From the NCBI GenBank assembly GCA_050084985.1, contig JBITNC010000001.1:165788001-165852000 (forward strand): a DNA stretch of 64,000 nucleotides, read 5' to 3'. Shown one piece after another: positions 1 to 12,781 of the stretch. Positions within the stretch are counted from its first letter, which is position 1, and each line of letters begins with the position of its first letter. The notes under the pieces are model-generated. The model was given only the letters and a program-made list of their open reading frames with translations. It did no database searches and was not told the DNA's origin. The translations under genes and the position numbers were made by a program. This DNA is from Nageia nagi (Eukaryota; Pinophyta).

Positions 1-110
1 GGGTAACCTGTCCAAAACATCATGAATTAGAAGCTCTCAATAGATGTATTACTGTTATGCTTCAACATTGTTCATAATGTTACCACAAAACTAACTTGGA
101 TGCTTCAAAC
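1..110. repeat. Direct repeat copy 1 (partner at 2,422-2,555)
   Basis: This stretch and 2,422-2,555 share the same succession of phrases: a GG(G/A)TAACC start, CATGAATTAGA, AGCTCTCAA, GTTATGCTTCAACATT, AATGTTACCA and AACTTGGATGCT. The second copy has about 26 extra bases after CATGAATTAGA. The two copies bracket the PPR-derived fragments and lie about 2.4 kb apart in the same orientation. I see no coding function. The arrangement suggests local segmental duplication or the two ends of an old repeat unit. Confidence 0.6.
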
Positions 111-838
111 ATATGATATGAAATGATCCAAGTCCACCATATGATAGGAAATTATGGAATTTTAAGAAAATGCATGATGCAAGGCCTAGTAATTATTTGA
201 CAAAATGCATTATGCAAACAAAGTTTCATTATATATAATGATTGTAAGATACAAACACATGATGCAAGGCTTGTGAATTGTTTACAAGATGCATGATGCA
301 AATACAAATTTTTGAATAAGCTCAATAAGATTCAAATATGATCCATAATTATGATCAAATGATCAAGAATACCATAATTATGATCAAGGATTATAAAATC
401 ATGCTCAAATAATTAAAATATGCTCTAAAATTTTAATTATTTCTCAAATGATCCAAATTTGCTCTATAGTTTCAATTATTGTTCAAATGATTCAAATATA
501 CTTGATAGTATTGCTACCAAAAATATTTCAATTTATAATCACCAAGTAGAGATATCTACACACCCAAGTAGAACTTTTTGAAAAAGTGAAATGGAATATA
601 AAACTTGATAGAAATGAATGCAAAATATGGATGATGTATGATATGCAGATATGGTCTCATGGAATGTAATGGTTGGAGAAAATGCAATTCATGGCTACAA
701 TAGGGATGCCCTAAAACTCTTATATTATGAACCACTTAGGAACCACATATTTTTTATACGTTTGGCTATGTATTAGAAGCATATTTTTTCAACTTAGGTA
801 GACACTTGGAATATTTTCATCATTTTGAGTTTTTGGTT

Positions 839-1020
839 CATATGGTGTATTTAAATCATTTCATATCATATGTTGAACATTTGCTTTCCTTATCCAATCT
901 GGTTTTTGGATCATATGGTGTATTAAATAATTTCATATCACATGTTCAATAATTACTTTCCTTCTTCAAACTAGTTTTTGAATCATATGGTGTATTTAAA
1001 TAATTTCAAATCACATTATA
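839..1020. repeat. 72-bp tandem repeat, three units
   Basis: TCATATGGTGTATT recurs at 839, 911 and 983, each time followed by AAAT(A/C)ATTTCA and a TTCCTT-rich segment, giving a 72-bp period. A fourth, displaced unit begins at 1,161. The repeat sits inside the PPR-fragment region and separates its pieces. No coding potential is apparent. Confidence 0.75.
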
Positions 1021-1559
1021 TAATGAAAAAAAAAAACTTAAAAAGGCGCATGTGGAAAGCTTAGATGAGCACTTGAAATATTTTTTTATTTCAAGTTTTT
1101 CATGCTAAGGGGTTGAAGATGAGAGGGGCATTTGGTTTATTTAAATAATTTCATATTGAATCATATGGTGTATTTAAATCATTTTATATAACATGTCATA
1201 ATTTATTTGAAAAAAAGTTTTGATATATGCCATGCAATGAAGGAGCCCATAACAAATTCCATTATTTTTATCTAACACATCCATACATCCAATTCAAGGT
1301 TTATGGGTATTTTGACACTTAGGGGCAATTTGTGCTTTGAATTTTTTGTGTTCTTTTAGAAAGCCCATGAATCTTGCAATCATTATAGACCATGAAACTA
1401 TGTTTGTATCATGCATATTATGGTTGTGAATGCCCTAATAGACATGCATGCAATATATGAAATAATACATAAGGTTCAAGAATTATTTCATATGTCTATG
1501 GGTTTTAATTTTTAGAACACCTATTTTGTGTGTATCATGCAATCATTGCAGAAGGTGAA

Positions 1560-1619
1560 GTTCAAATCTCCCTCAAGATAGATTGCATGAACAATAAGGT
1601 TAATAATGCATGTATAATG
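1560..1619 (-). pseudogene. PPR E-type motif fragment, minus strand (first)
   Basis: Read on the minus strand this segment gives HYTCIINLIVHAIYLEGDL. That resembles the conserved HYTCMVDLLGRAGYLEEAL-like block just before the E motif of plant PPR proteins. The fragment is only about 20 codons long and its flanks do not continue the gene. It is opposite in orientation to the PPR fragments around it, so the locus has been rearranged. Confidence 0.55.
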
Positions 1620-2060
1620 ATTAATCCCACAATTATATGCCCAAAATGAAATGCTATAGATACTTTTAAATAGATGCAATTGTCAAGTGTAAAACTAGAT
1701 TGGATAAGGAAAGCAAAAAACTACATAAGTTCTAGATATAATCTCATGGAATGCAATGATTGGAGGATATGCACTTTATAGGTAAAACAAATATGCCCTT
1801 AAACTCTTCCATATGAATACTGATTATTATCATATTACACCCATAATGAAACACTATAATTCAATAAAGTATCAAAACCAGTCCAAAAGTGGTAAGTAAA
1901 AAATAAATGCTTATAATACTTAGCAATTGTTCAACCCAAAAACTTAAATACTATGTTGCTTAACTCCATAATAAGCAAAACAAGAAATTTAAATGCTATA
2001 TTGCTTATCTAAGTATACCATATGATATGAAATGAAACAAGTCCACTATATATAATGTTC

Positions 2061-2116
2061 AAACCTTCCTTAAGATAGCCTACATGGCTAAGAAGGTCAA
2101 GAATGCATGTATAATG
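2061..2116 (-). pseudogene. PPR E-type motif fragment, minus strand (second)
   Basis: The minus strand reads HYTCILDLLSHVGYLKEG, a close fit to the PPR block preceding the E motif. It is a second copy of the motif at 1,560-1,619, about 0.5 kb away, and a third similar copy occurs at 61,141-61,197 inside the CACTA element. The reading frame is lost on both sides. Confidence 0.6.
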
Positions 2117-2421
2117 ATTCATTGAGCACTTGGAAAGTTATCAAACATTTCAACTTATGATAAATAACATACTTGTTACTCTCTTTACACTTGCAAATTA
2201 TAAATAATAATGACATGATTATAAGCATTTACATATTACTAGCATTTACATGATTATAAGCATTTACATGATTATAAGCATTGACTTATGAAAAACCATT
2301 ATGATAAGTATGCTATTGATATTTATTGACAATTCTATCTACATTATCATATATGATATTGTATGTTGTTTACCTCCACAATAAGCATAACAAGATATAA
2401 ATGTTGGATGTATTTACTACT

Positions 2422-2555
2422 GGATAACCTTTACAAAATATCATGAATTAGAGAAGTCAAGGCTATCTACATTTATAAGCTCTCAAAATATATATCACCG
2501 TTATGCTTCAACATTATTGATAATGTTACCATATAACCAACTTGGATGCTGAAAA
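2422..2555. repeat. Direct repeat copy 2 (partner at 1-110)
   Basis: Second copy of the sequence at the window start, with the same order of short shared phrases and one additional internal stretch of about 26 bases. It closes the PPR-fragment region on its right side. Confidence 0.6.
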
Positions 2556-4690
2556 CTATAGATTAAAATAGTAGAGATTGTAATATGATGAGGTAAATGC
2601 AACTATACTATATGACATGAAATGATTTTTCCCTATAAACATATGCATAGATGAAGCAAAATACTTTATACCATGTTTACTATATGATTCTTAAGATATT
2701 GTATAAAATCCACAACATTCAATTATAATCCATGTCTCCTTTCATCTCACCTCTTCTCCTCTATTCTCACCATGTCTCCTCACATTTGGTATTGTCTTAT
2801 TTATCTGGTCTTGCCAATACACCAAATGGCCCTCTCTTCTTGAACAATGATAATAAGATATGCACAAATAATATATAAAATTGCATCAAGTGCATTATAT
2901 GTATAATATGAAATAATATAGAATTATGTTAAGTTCACTATATGTATGATATGAAATAATCTAAATGCATCTCAAAACATGATCTTACATTTTAAGACCA
3001 AGTCTTGAGTTTTAACTCCAATACCAAAAATACATAAGAAATGAGCGTAATTTTTTTTTAAATATTTCACATACACAATGACATCCAATATTGAAGGTTC
3101 TAAAGCTACTTGTAAACTATGAGATTGAGATCACTTAATGGTTCCAAGTGTCATCATTCTTGAATCATGATCTCTTCATTAGGAGATAATACCATTTCTT
3201 AATATTTAAGCTTCCTATTAAATATCCATATGGCTTGTCTAAAATGATTGTATTAGGATATAATATCCCATCTTCCTTGTAATACTTTCTTGAACATTCT
3301 ACCATCAGATGGTATCTTGACCATTCTAACTTTTAGATGGTATCTTAACCTAATCAGATCAAATCCATCATCAAGTCAAGTATTAGAAATTTAATTACTT
3401 TAAGGTCCCCCATGACCCACTTTGAGACTCATTCTCATATGAAGTCATGTGTTTAAGATTTCTTGAATTATCCTTCCCAATATTTCCTTATCTTTACAAT
3501 AACTCCGTGAATTATCCTACCCAGTAATCCCTTATTCCCATAAATAAGTACTCAAGTCTTACCTAAGCTTCCAACTAGGTTTCATTCCATTTCTAGGGTC
3601 TAATGTGTACTAGGTAGTATAGTTTTTAGGACTCACACCTTGTTTCATTTTTGATCATTTCAACATAATACCTTTATTAGGAAAGTTAATACATCAACTA
3701 GGTTATTCTTTCTCATCCATATAATAACATATTCATAATAAAATATTTACTATTCATTTCTTTGAACTGATTATCATTTCTAACCAAGCAATAATGTTTA
3801 TCTTATAATAATGAACATAATCAAAGTATCATCATAAACCATGACAATAAATGTAAGTATCTATCTTCTAATTCTACATTGAATAGTTTATTGTATCATC
3901 ACATAACATCATTATACTATTCGATCTCAAGCATAGATACACTTTGAAATAAATCATACTCTAACAACCTTTAGAATATTAAAACAATATGAAATATAAA
4001 CCTTTCATATTTAACTCATCAAAATATGATGATAGAATAATAACATTTATCTATAATTATAAATCATCAAACATGTTTGTACACTTGTAATTGTTGTATC
4101 TCACATTTTGAATAGGAATAACATACTACAAGAGTCAAGTACATGTTTGCATTCAATACAAGATGTAATTCATATTCATAACATTTCATGTATCAAATTC
4201 ATATCCATAAGTAAGCATGTTTTGGTATTGAGGTGTCTTCAAGTCCTCTCATAAATCTTTCCATCGTCTCATATCTCAAACCAATAATTGGACTATGGTA
4301 TCTCATGGGTGTGCTTGAATCATAACAAATTTCATTTTCTAATGCATTCTACTTATGCATACATAAGAAAAGATGTTAAAACCCAACATATTCAAACACA
4401 TATAGGTTACCTAGAATCAAGCATAAGAAAAGAACACAATCACTCACATGAATTTCACATAACTCTCTTCCACAACTATAATGATTTCGCATCCTAAATA
4501 AAATACTAACATATATTATGTCCTTATTCTTTCATTTATTTAGAAAATCTAAATAAAATTCCTTAAAGGATAAATTTAGTAATTCAAAAGATCCTAGATT
4601 TGAATCCCACTCATTAAAATATAGATTTAATTAAAATAGAGCATTCCTAATTCATCTCATGAACTCATATGCTTTTATCTTTTTCTTACA
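2556..4690. other. A+T-rich sequence without recognisable features
   Basis: No protein family, RNA gene or element end is recognisable here. A 27-base phrase containing AGATGGTATCTT is duplicated side by side at about 3,296-3,352. Short ORFs such as 4,288-4,497 have no codon or motif support. Confidence 0.6.
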
Positions 4691-5395
4691 AGGGTTCTAG
4701 GTAAGAGAGAAAGAGGGGAAAATGAAGGTGGTAGGGTGGTGGAATAAGCTCATAGGAGAAGTGGAGTATTTCATGATGATAGCAATAAGAGTGAATATGA
4801 AGTGGAGGATGAAGGTATAATGGAGTCTATGGCGACCAAGATTGATGACCAATGGGGTCAAAAGAGAAAAAAGATGAATATCTCTTTGTCAAAATCTTAG
4901 GTCCCAATTAGAGAATCATATAGGGGTGAGCCAAGGAAAAAGACATATGATTTAAGAAGAGCCAATCAGAGTGTTGGGGAGAGGCAAAGACCCAATAAGA
5001 CTTACAAGAAAAAGGTATTACCTTAGACTGCAATGAATTTACTTAGAATTACCAAGAAGATAATGGAAAATCTGATCAATACAGTTGAGAGGAAAGAAAA
5101 TGGAAGTAGCATATAGAGTCAAGGAAAAGTGAAGCTAAAGCTAGTAAATATGGTGAGTATACTAATGATGAGAAGCATAAATGTTAAAGCCATCCTAATT
5201 ATGATTTCAAGGAATAAGATGATACCCAACAAGATTCTATTCAAGGTAATCAAATGGAATGGAGGTCTAAGCCCATTATTTGAAATGTTCCTACAAGATG
5301 TCCCTTTAATGATAAAGATTCTAGGTGAGACCTATGTTGAGTTATATAAGCATTTGGCATTTGAGGATGAATATTTGATAATTTTGTGAAGCTGA
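4690..5395 (+). pseudogene. Unidentified decayed coding block
   Basis: From about 4,690 to 5,130 one frame stays open except for a few stops. It encodes a charged, lysine/arginine- and glutamate-rich polypeptide, with short runs such as KKTYDLRRANQSVGERQRP and DDSNKSEYEVEDEG. The composition differs from the surrounding A+T-rich noise, whose chance ORFs are rich in I, Y, F and N. After about 5,100 the more protein-like frame shifts, and the open 86-codon ORF at 5,129-5,389 may be a different-frame shadow. I do not recognise the family. A gag- or ORF1-like linker of a retroelement would fit the composition, but nothing in the sequence proves it. Confidence 0.3.
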
Positions 5396-6499
5396 GCCAA
5401 TGCTCTTTAATTATGAGTCAAAATTTTTTATTCCAAGAGATTATGGATGTTTGAAGATGCTTTATTGGTTCCTTTTTGAACTAAAGATGCATATTAATAT
5501 AGAATTAGTTCTTTGGGATATCCATGGATAGCAATGTTAACTCTATATCGAATTATTTTGTATGGGAGAATAGAGATTTTTGATCCAATCTTAGTTTCAC
5601 TACTGGGTTGCTTCACTCTTACTATTCATGTAGTGATTTTTTAGAGCTTGTAAGTGGTTAGAATATTTTATTCTTGATGTACATTCAAAATACTATAAAG
5701 GTTAGTGGGACCCTTTAAAAACCACACTTTTTTAATAATATAATTTACTATTAATAAAAAAACATCAAGATAATAATGATATTCATGTAACATTAATCTA
5801 GATTACTTTTTTATAATAACTTCTAGATCATATAATACAAACCCAAAAGACTTCATGTATATCTTAGTTCCTATACATCATTTAGTTTTATCCATGTTCT
5901 AGGATTATGCCTAAAAAATAATCAAGTTTTGTTTGATAATCCTTTTTAATACTTATTCACAATTTCATCTAGGTTTCAATCTACTTGATTAAACCTATCA
6001 TTTCCTTTTTGTTATGTTAAGAAGTAATATCTAAATTAATTTTAATTAATTCATTTCTCATCATAAATTTCTTTTCTATCTCCTTTATAAAGAAAGCTTT
6101 TCATAATAAAATATTTTCTTATTTCATTCACAATGAGATATCTAACTTTATTCTTATTTCTTCTTTAAAGAAACATCCAATTTAACTTTATATTTCTTTC
6201 CTAAGAAATATATTCACATATTATAAATTTAATTCTTTCTTGAATTATTTTTATAAAAATATTTTTCTATTTACTTATCATAATAATAAGTAAATATCAA
6301 TCAAAGAAAATTATTCACTTAATAATTTCTCAAAAACTATTTCCCTATTTATTTAACATAAATGTTAAATAAATATTATTCAAGAGAAGATTATTTAGAT
6401 AATAATTCTTCATCATTTTAATTATTATTTTTATTTTGAATTTATTTCCAAAGGAACCAAATAAGAATGACATTCTCCTTATTTTTTTTTGCATTCAAC

Positions 6500-6892
6500 A
6501 ATTTATCATAGATCTATCAACTATTATCATAGATCTATCTCATATCCATAATTTATCATATATCTATCATCTATTATCATATATATTTCTCATATGAACA
6601 ATTTATCATAGATTTTCCATCTATCATTATAGAGCTATCTTATATTAACTATATATCATATATCTATCAGCTATTATCCTAGATATATCCCATATCAATA
6701 ATTTATCATAGATTTTCCATATATTATCATAGATCTATCTCATATCAATAATATATCATAGATCTATCAAATATTATAATAGATCTATCTCATATTAATC
6801 CTTCAATTATTATAATAGATCTATCAATTATTATCATATATCAATATCATAGTAATAATTTATCATAGATTTATCAACTATTATTATTGATA
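6500..6892. repeat. 50-bp tandem repeat, about eight units
   Basis: The unit begins AATTTATCATAGATCTATCA and ends near CTCATATCAAT. It repeats with a 50-bp period at about 6,500, 6,550, 6,600, 6,650, 6,700 and 6,750, with two more irregular units to 6,892. Each unit itself contains two copies of a TATCATAGATCTATC core, so it arose from a shorter duplication. It directly precedes the LTR fragment at 6.9-7.3 kb. Confidence 0.85.
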
Positions 6893-6894
6893 AA

Positions 6895-7335
6895 CTAGAA
6901 TATTAAAGGATAGATCCAATCTCTTGATATCTTACAATTGAAGAAAAATTTGATCCTCCTTTATAATGTGTTAAATCTTGAGAAATCTTATAAAATAAAT
7001 GACATTTTGCATGAGCTCTCATTTGTTACCAAGTTAAACAATACTCTGAAGAATATCAAACCCTTGCTTGTATAAAATCCTTCACAAACTCAAGCATTGT
7101 ATAGATTCTAATTTGGTAGCATAACTTTACAATTCTAGCCAAAGATTATTTTAGACTTCCCTAAGCCTTAATTAATTTATAGAATTTTTGATTCTTAGAT
7201 AGGTGGCATCTAGAGACACCATAAGTATGAAGATATAGGACAACCACCTATTAGAGAGATCCAATAGGGATATCAACCTCCAACTCCTCCATTTATAACC
7301 TACAAGGACATAGAAAGGAGTAAAAGGCCATTTGA
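6895..7335 (-). mobile_element. Truncated gypsy LTR fragment (same family as the LTRs of A and B)
   Basis: The right half aligns by eye with the LTRs of element A (12,782-13,501 and 20,184-20,904) and element B (22,436-23,150). Shared phrases are AGGTGGCATC-AGAGACAC, CCACCTATTAGAGAGATC, ATAGGGAT-TCAACCT and a TATA-like TTTATAACCTACAAGGA. The LTR tip with its hairpin and TCTACA end is missing, and no PPT or PBS is attached. It is therefore a partial solo LTR or an element edge, in the same orientation as A and B. The left boundary near the 50-bp repeat is approximate. Confidence 0.65.
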
Positions 7336-10300
7336 TTCATTCACTTATATATAAAATCTAGTAGAAATTTATTCTTCAATAGAAGATTCAATCCATTAAT
7401 GAGTTATTATTAAAAGGAAAGGGCTAATGGTTTGTAAGTTTCTAAAGGGAGGGCCTTTCCTTCTATTATTTACCAGTTGTGTTGTTAGATCTAGGAAAAT
7501 AACTAACTATATGTAGTAGTAACTCCTTTTCTCTACTACATTTAAAATAAATTGGGCATGAATACAATACTAATATTTGAATCACCATTCATTTTTACCA
7601 ACAATTTTAAGTAGAAAATAATTTTTTCATATTGGGAATGAATAAGACTAAAAACTATTTGTTTATTGAATGAAGTTAAGCTTGGGTCCACCTTAATTAA
7701 TAATAATAGAGGGTGAACTAACTTACTAAATATGTATATTATCAATTGCTTACATCAATTTAAAAAATAATTGAGGGGTATATAATATTATTCAATTATA
7801 TATTTTTATCCCAACTAATGAAAATGATGGTAAAGTATTAATTTGTTTCCTCTACAATTTTTTAGTATGATCATGAAGCATACTATTAAAGGAACCCCCT
7901 CACAATTTCTAATAGTTAAACTTTTAAAATCTCTTCCATCCACCTGGCAATTATGGATAGATAGTTAGACTATAACCAAACCATAGCTAAGCCAAAGCCT
8001 CAATACAATTTCTTTAGATCAATTAGAGTGACTTGAACTTAAGAATTATTTCCTATACTTTATATACACAATTCAAGCATAATTTAGAATAATAAAACAA
8101 TAAATACCAATCAATTTATCATATTGTAATCTTATTTGGTATCCTATTATTCTTATTATTTAAGTGTGGTGTAATATTCTTTAATAATAGAAAATATGAT
8201 GTTCACACATATTTCTTACCTCTCTCATGAGCTACTTAATACCTAGATGCCCATTTTTTTCCTATGGGAAAATATGTGATGGATTTTTATAATTTCCAAT
8301 GCTCATGAGGTTAGCTAAAGGAAAAATGAATGGGTTACCACTACATAATTGTTTTATTAAAGTAGGCATTCAATAGTTTTTCTAAATCAAAATCTTTGCC
8401 ATCAATAATTATAACTCTTTTTAATAATAAGGTATTCAAACCCGTTAACAATCATGTTGGGAAATAAATAATCCAATTTTCTCATTTCCACCTTTTTTTT
8501 AATTAGAGAGAAAAGAAGCTAAGATTTTGAAACTCAAATAATAATAATTGGGTTGTAAATGATTATTAACAAAACTGCATCTAGGCATGAATTATATCAC
8601 ATGGGTAAATCCTATTTCCACACCATACCTTCCTTTATTTCTTATATCATTTACCCACTATTGATATGAGTTATAACTATTTTGTAACTCTTGTTACAAT
8701 AAACTTGCCTAGTCAATACAAATAAGAAAAAGCTTTCTAGTTAGCAATATAATGAATAAGCTAGGAAGAATTCTATCCCTCATCTTCTATATCTTCAATT
8801 TTATTTTATATTCACTTCCTATCTAGTTCAAGTTTAACTTGATATAAAGTAGAGGTTACTATTGGGTTGGTTGATCTTCAAATTTGGATGGAAATTGCAA
8901 CCTTGGTTGGGAGTGAGTTGCTAAACCCAAAGCTTGATTAAAACCCCATTTTAGGTTTTTCAATCTTGGAATCTCTTATCTATTTACCCTTATAAAGTTA
9001 ACTATCACATGGATGTGATAAAATCAAGCTATCTCTACCATAAAAGGTACTAATGAACCTCCAATCCTACTTATATATTTATGGACCTTGTGTGTTATGT
9101 ATAATGTCTTGATAAATGTATACTTTTATTTTTCTTATATTTCTTATATATATATATATTTCTTGAAGACAAAATTATATAAATAAGCATGTAAAATAAT
9201 AAGTAATGTTTTTAATATAGCCAATTATAAACATAATTGATAAGTGAAAAATGGAATATAAGGATTAAGTATTACTAATATGATAAACATGACTAACAAA
9301 TAATGATAATTCATGATGCGTAATGATAATCATAAAATATAATGATCAATATCAATGGTAATAAATGATACAAAGGTAATAATAAGTAAAATATATATAA
9401 TGATAAGTTGTGAGAGGAAATAAAGTGATATGATATGGGAGGCAATAAAGTAATAAGCCATAAGAGCTAGACAATGATAAAAATAGTTAGCTTACTCTAA
9501 TTATGATTAATGAAGCTTGATAAAGCATGGAATTTAGAAGATTAATGAGAGCTAGGGAATGAGACAAAGTATTGAATCTTCCAATTGCAATAATTATATT
9601 AATAGTTTATGATAAATGATATCTATCTAATTGAGATTACTTGAACTATCATCAAACCTAGAAATATCTCTATGTAAAGAACAATATGAAATTTTTTAAG
9701 AATATTGTAACATTTTTTATTTTTTATTTTTAGTTCACACTTATGTGAGATGTGTTTTTCTATTCATAGTACTATAAGAAATGTTACAATATTAAAGTAA
9801 TAGCATTGAAATAGTTTTTAAAATTTTTATTTTTACTTCTTGAATTTGATTAGTTATAATGTATTATTTTCTTTTAGCCTTATGTTTTTATTCTAATTGT
9901 GATCTAAAATATTTTTCTTTCAACCAAGAGTTTTAATTATGTTTATTTTTTATCAATAATCTCATATTTATGTAATGTGATTTTTTTTAATCTTGATTGT
10001 AATTATGTTTTTCCTCTAAGTAAACTTAAAACGTTAATGAATTGTTGATGGGACTATATTCATTAGTATAACCAAGATCATCCTAAGAGTTTATTACATT
10101 ATAAAATCCTGACCATATGGAAAGATGAATGGACACTCTTAGGTCTTGTAAATATTTTGAATGTTATCATACTTAAAAAGTTATGATAAATTTTATTTAA
10201 ACCCTTGATTTTTTACGTAGTCTTTTATAATATAACTAAGGCAAAAGAAGAGATTTATGTTATACATATTGTATCTAGATCCATTATTAATAAATGAATA

Positions 10301-11470
10301 TGTATATACTTCTAAGAAGAGTGGAGGTATGTTAATTCACTAAGGATCTCATGCTCATGAAATATAATATATTTGTATCTTGGGTAAGAAGTTGATCCCT
10401 TATCAATGCATCATTAATTGCCTCATAATTTTTATTATACTTGACTTTGTATTTTGGAAAAAGGTTCTTAAACATTCAAAGGTTTTGATTTACTATTTCT
10501 AAATATGAGGATGAATTCTTATTATTATTTTCACTATCAAATATGATGATTTCTTCTTAGTGAGGTCTTCAATTCTTAAATGTACATATATCTAAATGCC
10601 ATGTCATTTAATTCTACACAATTCATAAAATTCATTGTCCCTATATCAACATGGAGTATGTATTTAAAGTTAAACAAGTTTAATTTTAGGAAAATTAATA
10701 AATTTTTCATTCATTAATTGATCTATGATACCTTCAATTTTATCATAAATATTTATGAATATTATTTTCTCTTTATAATTATTTGTAAGGATTATTCCCT
10801 TTTTGTATTGAAAAACCATGTTGGATAGCATGTTAGTATAACTCATAAGTTTCTTAACACTATTCTCATTAGGTTTGTAATTTAAATATCCTATTTTTGC
10901 TAAGATATTTTATTGATATTAAACTTCATGATGCTTTTCAACAAAATAATTTTGAGAGTAAAAATTAAGAAAATATTTCATGAATGTCTAAATCAGTATA
11001 ATAATATTAAATGAGAAAAATATTAAATGAAGTAATATAAATAATGGAAAAGAAATGGAGCTAGGTTTGCTGCGAGCTAGGTTATTCTACATATGTTATT
11101 TGGATTAGTTGTGATGTAAGGATGCTTCATATTAGTTGTGACCTAGGATTTGGGATAAGGTATGATACAAAGAAGATTCAAGTTAACTACGAGCTAGATG
11201 ATAAGATAGGGTTTGTTACAAAGGTACCTTATTTTGGATAAGCAATTCATATTCATATTTTAGAGATTATTATTAAAGTAATTGAATCATTTGTACCCTC
11301 CATGCTTGTTTTATTGATCTATTTTTTAGATTGAGGCCTTATGCAGAAGCTTAATATAGTATAAGGGAAACCCCTTATATTGTAGCAAATAGGGAAAAGA
11401 TGGATAGAACATATCTCAAATTTAATATCATAGTAATGATTGAAAAAATAATTATGGAATAAGGAATTTC
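7336..11470. other. A+T-rich sequence without recognisable features
   Basis: I find no conserved protein motif, element terminus, RNA gene or sizeable repeat in this stretch. There are only short TA runs, for example near 9,149, and chance ORFs. Decayed retroelement interiors are possible but unsupported. Confidence 0.5.
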
Positions 11471-11479
11471 TAGAATCTA

Positions 11480-11890
11480 AATCCCAAAGTAACTTTCATA
11501 ACATATTATTACTATGCGAGAACTATTATTAATAGAAACTTTTTGGGGATACAACTTAACATGGATGTCATTCAAAGATAGATGAGGATAAAATGGATTA
11601 TAAAATTACTTTTGATATTATCTCTTTTGACTGTAATTTTTAATATCAAGGAAGATATATTATAAGTACTAGAAAATGGACCTTGGTGGTTCAATTAGAA
11701 TGGACTATACTTGAAAATATAGTATAAGGTCTTAAGATAAGTAAATGAAGTTTCCAATATTATACTAGTTTGGGTAGAATTACCTAATATACTTGTAGAT
11801 TTCTAATCTAAGTCATTGTAAGTTATTTCTAATACTATCAAAATATTGATTTAAATTAATTCTACTATTAAATATCTCAAACTAGAATAC
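11480..11890 (+). pseudogene. DUF4283-like domain fragment (LINE/retroelement ORF1 type)
   Basis: One plus-strand frame contains VLENGPWWFN at 11,666-11,695. A stop, NGLYLKI and then ILVWVELPNILVDF follow. This order matches the DUF4283 signature: a ...GPWxF...LYLxxW block followed by VWVRLPxLPxxxW. DUF4283 proteins are common in plants, mostly as the nucleic-acid-binding ORF1-like part of non-LTR retrotransposons. At least six in-frame stops are present, several at positions where CAG or TGG is expected. No CCHC knuckle, endonuclease or reverse transcriptase of a LINE is visible nearby, so only a fragment remains. Confidence 0.6.
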
Positions 11891-12629
11891 TATTAGTCAA
11901 ATTCTATGTTAATATTGATGTAACAAAGCTACTCCTTAATAAAATGTATCTAATGAATGAATATGGGGAATATATTTTTAAGCACTGGAAATGATACTTC
12001 TTTTGTATTATCCCTCAACAACAAGCTTATATTCCATTAAAATGTGTATCAATGGGTTACAATAGTGGATTTAATGGCCAATACAAAATGACATGGTATA
12101 GCCATCAAACATGAGACAAAGAGGTTGCAATACAAGATTATGAAATTGCTCAAGAAAAGTGGATTTATGACCACTTTAAACCTATAATAAACTATCTATA
12201 AGCTAGCCATAAGAATGTGAGATACACTACTTGGACCTACCATAAGGGGTGAAGTTCAACCTAGATATAGTATGATAACTAAGTTCACATTCTTGTAAGG
12301 TTTTACCTATTCAATAGAATAATAGTAAATAAAGGTTATATATACACTAAAGAATAAAATTAGAAATAATGGAAGTACAAAATGTGGAATGATCTTGAGG
12401 GAATGATATTGACAACAAAATCAACCCCTAAGGAGCAGTTTTTATTATGCTAAAATTTTCTCAAATCTTCTTTCATGGGTGGTATTGAAACATTCCTATA
12501 TGGTTTTTGTTGAAGATGATGGGATTTCTAACTTATACTTTGGAAACTATTAGAAAAAAATAAATATTCCTATGCATGTACATTTCTACACTAACTCCCA
12601 TGTTTGTAAACCATAAAAAGCTATGCTAT

Positions 12630-12776
12630 GGGATTGAATGGGATATTTATAGAACTTTCCAAGGTGTTGGGTTAGTGTAACTAGTGGGAGGTTAGAATTC
12701 TAACTAGTGTTTGGAGGGGTAAGTTAGAAGTAATCTTAATTTAATAACAAATCTATTTTGATTATGTTGGGAAGAG
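12630..12776. repeat. Unit 1 (left part) of a ~145-bp repeat split by element A
   Basis: The end of this stretch, TTGGGAAGAGGTTTG, and the sequence resuming at 20,905 together resemble the tandem units at about 20,926-21,060 and 21,061-21,210. Those contain TTGGGAAGAGCTTAAA followed by ATCCTAATTTTT-TTAG. Element A has thus inserted into a tandemly repeated sequence. The left limit of the unit is approximate. Confidence 0.5.
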
Positions 12777-12781
12777 GTTTG
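12777..12781. other. Target-site duplication GTTTG, left copy of element A
   Basis: GTTTG directly precedes the TGTAG start of the left LTR. The same five bases follow the right LTR at 20,905-20,909. This defines the insertion of element A. Confidence 0.85.

Larger units (their letters stand above)
648..1812 (+). pseudogene. Pentatricopeptide-repeat (PPR) gene fragments, plus strand
   Basis: Three short blocks read as typical PPR motifs of plant organelle RNA-binding proteins. At 648-733 the frame gives DMVSWNVMVG followed by a degenerate helix ending DALKLL. At 1,417-1,461 it gives NALIDMHAIYE, matching the usual NALIDMYAKCG-type motif. At 1,735-1,812 it gives DIISWNAMIGGYALY and then YALKLF after a stop. 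These are hallmarks of PLS-type PPR proteins, whose members bind plastid or mitochondrial RNA. The blocks are separated by unrelated A+T-rich sequence and stops, so this is a broken relic and not a gene. Related fragments in the opposite orientation lie at 1,560-1,619 and 2,061-2,116, and another set at 60.2-61.4 kb. Confidence 0.6.

Noticed and set aside
4288-4497. A 69-codon plus-strand ORF as a small gene
   Set aside because: It has no family resemblance, a composition like the local background, and no supporting signals.
6500-6892. A CRISPR-like array
   Set aside because: The repeat is contiguous with no unique spacers, the units are degenerate, and the context is a plant nuclear genome.
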